From: Planctomycetota bacterium
GTDB taxonomy: Bacteria; Planctomycetota; Phycisphaerae; Phycisphaerales; SM1A02
Assembly: GCA_024226535.1 (NCBI GenBank)
Contig: JAAELP010000428.1
Span: forward strand, 1 to 37,938
DNA length: 37,938 nucleotides
Direction: 5' to 3'
Part shown: one piece after another, positions 32,614 to 37,938 of the stretch
How positions within the stretch are numbered: position 1 is the stretch's first letter
Layout: each line of letters starts with the position of its first letter
The notes under the pieces: generated by a model
What the model saw: only the letters and a program-made list of their open reading frames with translations
Database searches by the model: none
What the model was told of the DNA's origin: nothing
Translations under genes and position numbers: made by a program

Positions 32614-33075
32614 CTACCGCGCGCTCGGCTCGCCGCATTCCGGGCAGGTGCCGGAGAGGTTCCCGTCCAGCCGGTACCCACATGCCGAGCACAGGTCGGC
32701 CGTGAACACGCGCTCCAGTTGTCCGGGGCTGACGCCGAGCAGCCCGACCTCGAGCCCCGCCCGCTTCAGCACGTGCGTGGCCCGTGCGTTCACGCTGAGT
32801 AGCACCAGCAGGTTCACGCACGGCGCGAACATGAGCACGCCGGTCAGGATCCGTGTGCCCACGCCGACGCGCAGCACCGCCTGGAGCTGAAGGACGCAAA
32901 CCACCGCGAACAGCTGGACCGCGACGCTCACGACGATCAACCCGATCGCCGTGACGGGCGTGTACCTGATCGGGGCCACGCCGAACGCGTTGAGCGCGAA
33001 GATGGCGATCACGAACCAGAGGAGCGTGCGCTGTCAGCGGGCGACCTGGCGGACATCGATGGGCGGCGCGCTCAT
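32614..33075 (-). pseudogene. Membrane protein with C-terminal zinc ribbon, in-frame TGA near the start
   Basis: ATG 33075 follows the dCMP deaminase stop by 8 nt with AGGGA between (TGA-CAGGGAAC-ATG), an operon-like start. Its frame meets TGA at 33036-33034 after 13 codons (...RQVAR*QRTLLWFV...) and then runs open to 32614. If TGA were CGA (Arg) or TGG (Trp) the protein would be about 153 residues. Otherwise translation would need GTG 33012 (132 residues), which lacks a ribosome site and begins inside the first membrane helix. Helices lie at about 18-40 and 44-65, with a further one at about 72-94. The C-terminus is a zinc ribbon CSACGYRLDGN...CPECGE, a pattern frequent in planctomycete membrane proteins. 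The function is unknown. Confidence 0.72.
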
Positions 33076-33083
33076 GTTCCCTG

Positions 33084-33578
33084 TCAACGCGCGGGCACGG
33101 GCAACTCGACGCGCTCCTTCATCGAGGCCAGTTCGCCGTCACGCCACAGTTGCCAGTCGACGTCTCGGTCGATCGCCATCTGCCGGCAGGCATCCTGCTC
33201 CGCTTCCGTGAGCGACGCGGCCGTCCGCTCGACGTGCACGACCCGGCGGATGCCGCCATGAAGCAAGCGGCGAAAGCACGCGGCACAAGGCGCGCCGGTG
33301 ATGTACGCCGTCGCCCCACGAAGATCGCAGCGGGCGAAGGCCACGGCGTTGTCCTCGGCGTGTATGAACCAGTCGTACTTGGCCGGACGCGAGAGCGGCA
33401 CGAGTTCGTTCGACAACCCGGCGACCGGCCCGTTGTACCCGGTGCTCACGACACGCCGATCTGCGTCCACGATGACGCAGCCGTGCTTGGCGCCCGGGTC
33501 GGGTGAGCGATGGCTCACGTCTTCGGCGAGTCGGAGGAAGTACTCGTCCCACGTTGGTCGCGTTGGTGGCTTGGGCAT
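33084..33578 (-). CDS. dCMP/cytidine deaminase family protein (ComEB-like)
   Basis: 164 residues. The zinc-dependent deaminase signature is complete: H73-A-E75 and P97-C98-x-x-C101, where His and the two Cys bind zinc and Glu is the proton shuttle. The N-terminus (TWDEYFLRLAEDVSHRSPDPGAK) and VSTGYNGPVAGLSNE match dCMP deaminases, which turn dCMP into dUMP for dTTP synthesis. The usual second-zinc and allosteric residues were not checked, so a related cytidine or guanine deaminase remains possible. It is cytosolic. It lies 28 bp after the FG-GAP protein gene and 8 bp before the zinc-ribbon membrane protein, all on the minus strand. Confidence 0.87.
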   Translation of the reverse strand: MPKPPTRPTWDEYFLRLAEDVSHRSPDPGAKHGCVIVDADRRVVSTGYNGPVAGLSNELVPLSRPAKYDWFIHAEDNAVAFARCDLRGATAYITGAPCAACFRRLLHGGIRRVVHVERTAASLTEAEQDACRQMAIDRDVDWQLWRDGELASMKERVELPVPAR

Positions 33579-33606
33579 GCTGGTCGAGAGTCTAGCGAAA
33601 CTCCGC

Positions 33607-35040
33607 TCACGAGCATGGCCCCCACGCCCCGATCACGACGAGGATGTCGCTGAAGCCGACGCTGCCGTCGCCATCCACATCGGCGATGCACACCGGGGGA
33701 CACGGTCCCCATTGCGCAATCACCAGGAGGACATCGGCGAAGCCCACGGAACCGTCGCCGTTGAGGTCGACGAGACACGCGCACTCGTCGTCGAGGTCGA
33801 ACGCGTAGGCCGCGCCCGAATCGCTGCCCTGATCGTCGCCACCGAACGCCCCGATCACGGCGGCCCCGGCGTCCAGGCCCAGGGCGAAGCCGAACTTGTC
33901 CCCCGCCGCGCCGTCGGAGGCCAGCAGCCGGGCCTCCTGCTCCCAGGCCGGTTCGATGCGCCGGAACACGTACGCCGAGCCCGCGTGGTAGCCGTTGGCG
34001 TCATCCCAGCGCGCCCCGAGCAGCGCGATTCCGCCGTCGAGGGCGACGGCATGGCCGAGGTGATCATCCGGCGCCGCGTCGGATGCCGTCAGCTTGGCCT
34101 CCTGCCCCCATCCCCCGCCGTCGAAGCGGAAGACGTACGCCGCGCCCGAGCGGGCACCGCCCCCGGGATCGGTGTTCGCGCCCACGAGGGCCGTGTCGCC
34201 GTCGAGCGCGACCGACCAGCCGAACTGCGCGCCGCCCGCCGCGTCCAACGCGACGAGCGTCGCCCCCGCGCTCCAGCCCGCGCCGTCGTGTCGGAAGATC
34301 CGCGCCGCGCCGGCGTCCGGGGCGGCGCCGTCGTCGAGGGCCGCGCCCGCGGCGATGACGGATCCGTCGATCGCGACCGATCCGCCCAGCGCTTCGGTCG
34401 CGGGCGCGCCCGCGGCCGGCAGCTTCGCCTCCTCGAGCCACTGGGCACCGTCGAACCGGAACACGTACACGGCGCCCGCGTCGGCACCGTGCGCGTCGTG
34501 GCCAGGCGCGCCGACGACCGCAACGTCGCCGTCGATCCCGACCGCGCGGCCGAACTGATCGTTCTCGAGACCGTCCGCCGCCAGCAGCTTGCCCTCCTCG
34601 ACCCAGTCGGTGCCGTCGCGCCGGAAGACGTACGCAGCCCCGCCGTTGGTGCCGCGATCGTCGCACCCCCACGCGCCCACGATCAACACATCGCCCCGCG
34701 CAGCGACGGCAAAGCCGAAGAAGTCGCCCACCTCGCCATCGGACGCCAGGAGCTGGGTCCCGTCGATCCACGACGAACTTTCGCGCCGGTAGACGAACAC
34801 CGCTCCAGCGTTGGCGGCGCGATCGTCATCCTGCGGAGCACCGATGATGGCGACGGTTCCGCCCACGGCGACTGCGGCGCCATAGAAATCGTCCTCGGCG
34901 CCACCTGCCGGCTGCACCTTCTGACGCTCGCACTGACCCCACGCCGGCCGCCCCACGACGATCAGCACGACGAAGCACGCGATCGCCACGATGGCGAGCG
35001 CCCGGTCGAGGCGCGCCCGCGCTGAATGATCAGGTCTCAT
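33607..35040 (-). CDS. Exported seven-bladed FG-GAP protein with dockerin-like tail (sibling)
   Basis: 477 residues from ATG 35040, which has GAGGA 4 nt upstream; the open frame further upstream runs into the neighbouring gene and is rejected. A signal peptide or signal anchor occupies residues 10-36 (ALAIVAIACFVVLIVVGRPA). Seven FG-GAP-like blades of about 55 residues follow (KLLAADG...FGRAVGIDGDVAVVGAP...), then two dockerin-like repeats at 422-477 with one residue after the last Cys. The layout matches the protein at 29494-31101 blade for blade, but without the CNANGVPDEC linkers. It is probably a surface protein. It is 40 bp downstream of the carboxypeptidase gene and may share its transcript. 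Confidence 0.9.
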   Translation of the reverse strand: MRPDHSARARLDRALAIVAIACFVVLIVVGRPAWGQCERQKVQPAGGAEDDFYGAAVAVGGTVAIIGAPQDDDRAANAGAVFVYRRESSSWIDGTQLLASDGEVGDFFGFAVAARGDVLIVGAWGCDDRGTNGGAAYVFRRDGTDWVEEGKLLAADGLENDQFGRAVGIDGDVAVVGAPGHDAHGADAGAVYVFRFDGAQWLEEAKLPAAGAPATEALGGSVAIDGSVIAAGAALDDGAAPDAGAARIFRHDGAGWSAGATLVALDAAGGAQFGWSVALDGDTALVGANTDPGGGARSGAAYVFRFDGGGWGQEAKLTASDAAPDDHLGHAVALDGGIALLGARWDDANGYHAGSAYVFRRIEPAWEQEARLLASDGAAGDKFGFALGLDAGAAVIGAFGGDDQGSDSGAAYAFDLDDECACLVDLNGDGSVGFADVLLVIAQWGPCPPVCIADVDGDGSVGFSDILVVIGAWGPCS

Positions 35041-35080
35041 GCCATCCTCACTATATGCGCGGCGCTCCAACCGTCGCCGG

Positions 35081-36898
35081 CTACGCGCACGGCCCCCACC
35101 CACCGATGATCACGAGAACGTCGCTGAACCCGACCGCGCCGTTTCCGTCGAGGTCGGCCGGGCAGCCCGTGCAGGCGCCCCACGCTCCGATCACGGCGAG
35201 GATGTCGCCGAAGCCGACGCTGCCGTCGCCGTCGACGTCGGCGGCGCACGGTTGCGCAAGGGCGACGTCGAGGCGCGTCGCCGGGCCGGTCGCCACCACC
35301 ACGTCGTTCACGTCAAGCGACTCGTACCCGTCGGACTCGAAACGAAGGTCGTATGTTCCCGGCAGCAGCATCCGGTGGTAGTCGCCGACTTCGGGGTCGG
35401 TGAACACCTCGTGGTCGCGACCGATCACCGTCACCACGGCATCCAGCGGCGCGCCGGTGAGGGTGTCGGTCACGAGACCGCGCACGCCGATGAGCACCGT
35501 CTCCATGTACGCGAGCATCGACGCGTGATTGTCCTCCCAGTACGCCGGGATCTGCGAGGCGGAGGGGATCCCGCCGTTGTGCAGCTCGATCGTCACCTCG
35601 TTACAGCCCATGTACACGTAGCTCCAGTCCTGCATGCCGCCGTGGATCATGTACCAGTCGGCGCCGTTGGTGATGCCGTGATAGAACGAGGAGCTGTTCC
35701 ACATGGGCACGTTGTGCCGGGAGTACTCCTCGCTGATCCAGACGAACATGTCCTCGTCCGGCGTGGGCGTGAAGACGCTGGTGCCGGCCTCGTTCGCGTC
35801 GAACGGGTAGTTGATCACCATCGCGCCGCTGTGGAAGTTGCCGGCGAGCGTGAACGACCGGGCGAACGACCACTCCATGATGCGCGCCGTCTCCGGTTCC
35901 CGTCCCACGATCGTGTTGGCCGGCGAAGTGTACGGATCAGGGAAGTTGCGGTTGAGGTTGACGCCGTGCGCGTTGTTGCGGCTCACGGAAACCAGGCCGT
36001 CGGGGTTCATGCACGGCACGATCCAGATGTCTACACCGTTCACGAGATTGGTGATGCGGCCGTCGATGCCGTACTTCGTGGTCAGCTCGGTGACGAGCCG
36101 CAGGCACATCTCCATGCCCATGATCTCGTCGCCGTGCATCGAGGAGATGTACTTGAACTCCGGTTCGTCCTCCTCGACGCCGACGTTGTCGGAGATGTTC
36201 AACGCCCACAGCTCGCGCCCCTGCACGGACTGGCCCAGGCTCCACCGGCGGCAGATGTTGGGGTAGAACAGCTCGGCCTGGAGGAGCGCCGAACCGATCT
36301 CGGCGTAGGTGTGATACGCGTCGTCGAGCGGCCCCTCCTCCGGGGGCGGGGGCGCCACGACCGGCGGGCCGCTGTGCTTCTCGAGCAGCTGCGCCAGACG
36401 CCGGTGACCGCGGCGGGCCGCGTGGTCCACCGGCCGGTGCCCGTCGGCATCGCGCGCGGACGCGTCGGCCTTGGCGTCGAGCAGCAGCGTGGCGATGGCC
36501 ACGAGCCGCGTGTCGAGTTCATCCTCCGCCGGACCCTGGTCGGCGACCAGGTGCAGAGGCGTGCGGCCGTCGCGGCTGCGCGCATCGACGCCGGCGCCCG
36601 CGGCGATCAACAGCGCGGCCACCTCGCGCCGCGCCCGTCGCGCCGCGAGATGCAGCGGCGTCTCGCCCCGAGCATCGGTCGCGTTCGGATCAGCGCCGCC
36701 ACGCAAAAGGGCCTCGACGATCGATTCGCGCCCACCCAGCGCTGCGCGATGCAGCGCGGTGCGGCCGTCGCCGTCCTCACGGACGACATCCGCGGCATCG
36801 TCCCGCGGTGCGGGCTCCGCCGCCCGAACGGCCACGACCGGGATGAGCAGGACGAACGCAAGCAGGGTCCGGACAACGAGCCTGACGGGGGTGCACAT
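35081..36898 (-). CDS. Exported ankyrin-repeat / M14 metallocarboxypeptidase with dockerin-like tail
   Basis: 605 residues from ATG 36898 (GAGG 8 nt upstream). Residues 1-27 are a signal peptide. Four ankyrin repeats lie at about 44-177 (DGRTALHRAALGG; RGETPLHLAARRA; DGRTPLHLVA; DGHRPVDHAARRG). An M14 carboxypeptidase domain follows at about 195-468. Zinc ligands are H255-x-x-E258 and H356, the substrate-binding pair is N316-R317, and the catalytic Glu is E438 in NEVTIEL. GGMQDW...GCNEVTIEL matches the M14B (carboxypeptidase D/N/E) subfamily. A transthyretin-like domain (about 470-548) follows, as is standard for M14B, then two dockerin-like repeats (551-605). It should remove C-terminal residues from extracellular peptides. 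Exported ankyrin repeats fused to a peptidase are unusual. Confidence 0.92.
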   Translation of the reverse strand: MCTPVRLVVRTLLAFVLLIPVVAVRAAEPAPRDDAADVVREDGDGRTALHRAALGGRESIVEALLRGGADPNATDARGETPLHLAARRARREVAALLIAAGAGVDARSRDGRTPLHLVADQGPAEDELDTRLVAIATLLLDAKADASARDADGHRPVDHAARRGHRRLAQLLEKHSGPPVVAPPPPEEGPLDDAYHTYAEIGSALLQAELFYPNICRRWSLGQSVQGRELWALNISDNVGVEEDEPEFKYISSMHGDEIMGMEMCLRLVTELTTKYGIDGRITNLVNGVDIWIVPCMNPDGLVSVSRNNAHGVNLNRNFPDPYTSPANTIVGREPETARIMEWSFARSFTLAGNFHSGAMVINYPFDANEAGTSVFTPTPDEDMFVWISEEYSRHNVPMWNSSSFYHGITNGADWYMIHGGMQDWSYVYMGCNEVTIELHNGGIPSASQIPAYWEDNHASMLAYMETVLIGVRGLVTDTLTGAPLDAVVTVIGRDHEVFTDPEVGDYHRMLLPGTYDLRFESDGYESLDVNDVVVATGPATRLDVALAQPCAADVDGDGSVGFGDILAVIGAWGACTGCPADLDGNGAVGFSDVLVIIGGWGPCA

Positions 36899-37029
36899 GG
36901 TCGATGCCTCGCAAGAGTGACTCACGGACGGCCGTGGACGTCTTGCGGCCGACCCCCGCCCCGCTGACCCCAACATGACGGGTCGTCAGGCTCCTGTCGA
37001 TGGTGAAACAACCCCGTTTTGAGGCCCCC

Positions 37030-37078
37030 AAAAACGCCGATGCCGCCGAAGGCCCCAACGGCCCTCGGCGGCATCGGC
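37030..37078 (-). terminator. Rho-independent terminator, copy 1
   Basis: On the minus strand GCCGATGCCGCCGA pairs perfectly with TCGGCGGCATCGGC (14 bp). The 15-nt loop can itself pair (GGCC/GGCC), and GTTTTT follows. It is downstream of the truncated tRNA fragment. Confidence 0.85.
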
Positions 37079-37081
37079 ATG

Positions 37082-37112
37082 CGGACGGGGTGGGATTCGA
37101 ACCCACGTCACC
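37082..37112 (-). pseudogene. Truncated tRNA-Ser 3' end
   Basis: It contains the 3' acceptor strand CCCGTCC, discriminator G and a perfect T-arm (GTGGG-TTCGAAT-CCCAC) identical to the intact tRNA-Ser. No matching 5' acceptor strand GGACGGG, D-arm or anticodon arm exists in the preceding 100 nt. It is therefore a fragment, not a functional tRNA. It is probably one side of an integration duplication. Confidence 0.75.
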
Positions 37113-37288
37113 TCACGGTCGTTTGGTAACCAAGTCGGGTGACCATTCGAACGCGGGCTCTTCCCGCCGTTTGGGGGGCTTGCTCTTGTTCGGTGGCGAG
37201 AGGGAAGGAACTTGGTCCGAAGAAACCGCGATGGCGGCCCAATCCTCGCCGAACCGCAGCGGGCGACACTTGCGCGGTGGTCGGGGTG

Positions 37289-37534
37289 CTACGGGGCGAC
37301 GTAGAACGGGGCTTGACCGCGGCCGTGCGGGTCCTCGTTCTTGATCGGCCACCCGTACTGGTCGCGGAGCGCGTCGATCCCGTTCCGCACCGTCTTGTCG
37401 TCCAGGTGCGTGAGTTCCATCAACTCCGCGACGGTGAGCCTCGGCCGCAGATGCTCCAGCACGTGGGCGGCGATCGTTGTCGGCTCCGGCTCGGCGGGCG
37501 TGGTCTCGATGTGCGTGGTCGTGGTGTCGCTCAT
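37289..37534 (-). CDS. Small winged-helix DNA-binding protein
   Basis: 81 residues from ATG 37534. After a 20-residue Thr/Pro/Glu-rich start, residues 21-80 form a compact winged helix. Helices are IAAHVLEHLR, TVAELMELTH and KTVRNGIDALRDQYG, followed by a beta-wing PIKNEDPHGRGQAPFYVA. It resembles DeoR/MarR-like wing-helix modules but I cannot name the family. A -10-like GATACT lies about 8-13 nt upstream of the ATG with TCAACA 17 bp before it. If used, the mRNA would be nearly leaderless. It is the only clear gene between the two tRNA-Ser repeat copies, so it may be an element-borne regulator or excisionase-type protein (inference). Confidence 0.7.
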   Translation of the reverse strand: MSDTTTTHIETTPAEPEPTTIAAHVLEHLRPRLTVAELMELTHLDDKTVRNGIDALRDQYGWPIKNEDPHGRGQAPFYVAP

Positions 37535-37657
37535 GGGGCACAGTATCGGCTCGTCGGCTGGCGGTGTTGAGGCACGGCGTGCAAGCCCTCCACGGGACAG
37601 GCACTCAGTCGCCGCCATGGGCCGGCGTGACGGGCGGAGTGCCTGTCCCATGCGAGC

Positions 37658-37759
37658 CCCCCGTTGAGGCCCCCCGCAAAACGCCGATGCCGCCGAAGCC
37701 TCCAACGGCCCTCGGCGGCATCGGCAAGCGGACAGGGTGGGATTCGAACCCACGTCACC
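37658..37759. repeat. Direct repeat copy 2: terminator plus tRNA-Ser 3' end (att-like)
   Basis: This is the matching copy of 37013-37112, here joined to a complete tRNA-Ser. The two copies are offset by about 646 bp and are in the same orientation, as expected for attL/attR around an inserted element. Confidence 0.75.
37678..37725 (-). terminator. Rho-independent terminator of tRNA-Ser, copy 2
   Basis: The same perfect 14-bp stem as copy 1 (GCCGATGCCGCCGA with TCGGCGGCATCGGC) is followed by GTTTT. It starts 3 nt after the tRNA 3' end. Confidence 0.85.
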
Positions 37760-37815
37760 CCGAAGGGTGAACCGGTTTTCGAGACCGGCGCATTCAGCCG
37801 CTCTGCCACCTGTCC
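37729..37815 (-). tRNA. tRNA-Ser (anticodon CGA)
   Basis: 87 nt, type II tRNA. The acceptor stem is GGACAGG/CCTGTCC with discriminator G, as in bacterial tRNA-Ser. The anticodon stem CCGGT/ACCGG encloses loop CTCGAAA, giving anticodon CGA (reads UCG). The long variable arm pairs TCACCC with GGGTGA around a TTCG loop, and the T-arm is GTGGG-TTCGAAT-CCCAC. CCA is not encoded. A promoter lies just upstream and a terminator just downstream, so it is a complete single-gene unit. Confidence 0.95.
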
Positions 37816-37832
37816 CGGGATCAGGATCGGAC

Positions 37833-37861
37833 ATTCTGCCCCCCCGCTGCAGCCCAGTCAA
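37833..37861 (-). promoter_or_regulatory. Sigma70-type promoter of tRNA-Ser
   Basis: On the minus strand TTGACT (5 of 6 to consensus) is followed after 17 bp by CAGAAT (4 of 6). The -10 ends 18 nt before the tRNA 5' end, leaving a short leader of about 10 nt, which is typical for a tRNA promoter. Confidence 0.55.
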
Positions 37862-37938
37862 CCGGCCGGAGACCCGGGCTTCGGAGGCGTACGCTCCGCG
37901 GCGCCCCCCAGCCGGCCGCTGACCGAGCCGCCCGCAGG

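Larger units (their letters stand above)
37013..37112. repeat. Direct repeat copy 1: terminator plus tRNA-Ser 3' end (att-like)
   Basis: It is nearly identical to 37658-37759. Aligning the 92-94 bp from GAGGCCCC to CGTCACC gives 4 mismatches and one small indel. The repeat covers the terminator hairpin and the last part of a serine tRNA. Such 3'-tRNA duplications are the usual footprint of site-specific integration into a tRNA gene. Confidence 0.75.
36899..37288. other. Gene-poor stretch between carboxypeptidase and winged-helix genes
   Basis: No convincing complete gene is seen. From the left it holds the carboxypeptidase leader (36899-37012), a tRNA-type terminator (37030-37078), a tRNA-Ser 3'-end fragment (37082-37112) and 176 bp (37113-37288) of unassigned sequence. 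On the minus strand this last part reads as an open frame ending SPDLVTKRP, with its TGA (37115-37113) abutting the tRNA fragment. Confidence 0.6.

Noticed and set aside
33034..33036. TGA read as Trp or selenocysteine
   Set aside because: Several genes in the window terminate at TGA and no SECIS-like structure or selenoprotein family context is apparent.
37000..37344. Plus-strand frame reading DGVGFEPTSPHG
   Set aside because: This is the well-known spurious peptide produced by translating across the antisense of a tRNA 3' end; the frame crosses a terminator and the tRNA fragment.
37477..37770. Plus-strand frame ending TGWDSNPRHPEG
   Set aside because: Same artefact from the antisense of the intact tRNA-Ser.

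Overview
The window is very GC-rich and codon-dense and looks like a member of the Planctomycetota, most likely class Phycisphaerae. The clearest signs are seven exported proteins carrying a paired dockerin/EF-hand-like module that ends in Trp-Gly-x-Cys, repeated Cys-rich GACC modules, a CxxCGY...CPECG zinc ribbon at the end of a membrane protein, and an ECF sigma factor next to a Ser/Thr kinase. No ribosomal or other phylogenetic marker is present, so the placement rests on these features. Gene positions and starts come from reading frames, Shine-Dalgarno spacing and family features; no database search was run.

Layout. 1-8726 is all minus strand: the start of an FHA protein (cut by the edge), a 1473-residue exported mosaic protein (two DUF11/beta-propeller modules, an FG-GAP region and a dockerin-like tail), a bacterioferritin-like protein, and an ECF sigma/Ser-Thr kinase pair one base apart. 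8865-13521 is plus strand: an exported metzincin-type metalloprotease, a rho-independent terminator, a voltage-gated-type K+ channel and a CorA transporter. 13518-15827 is minus strand: a helix-turn-helix/receiver protein whose phospho-acceptor Asp is replaced by Glu, a small unknown protein and a GT4-like glycosyltransferase. 15967-26835 is plus strand: an exported Kelch protein, then three consecutive exported proteins sharing an unrecognised C-terminal domain of about 390 residues. 26836-29307 (minus) is an exported all-helical protein with repeated LTxxQ motifs. 29494-32574 (plus) holds an FG-GAP protein, an XRE-like regulator and a small dockerin-like gene interrupted by an in-frame TAA. 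32614-36898 (minus) holds a zinc-ribbon membrane protein (in-frame TGA near its start), dCMP deaminase, a second FG-GAP protein and an ankyrin/M14 carboxypeptidase fusion. 37013-37861 holds a tRNA-Ser(CGA) gene with promoter and terminator, and about 647 bp away a second copy of the tRNA 3' end plus terminator. A small winged-helix gene lies between the two copies.

Taken together, most of the coding capacity is for the cell surface: beta-propellers, DUF11, LamG-like, Ig-like and Cys-rich modules, two secreted metallopeptidases, and a glycosyltransferase. Two C-terminal architectures alternate: the Cys-bracketed dockerin-like tail, and the shared 390-residue domain that never carries that tail. 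The strongest candidates for something undescribed are the three-gene array with the shared C-terminal domain, the six-bladed propellers nested inside DUF11 domains, and the tRNA-Ser-flanked micro-island.

Three genes are each broken by one base-level lesion (a frameshift near 18736, TAA at 32059 and TGA at 33036). Each is repairable by one change, so either the assembly carries errors or these genes are decaying.
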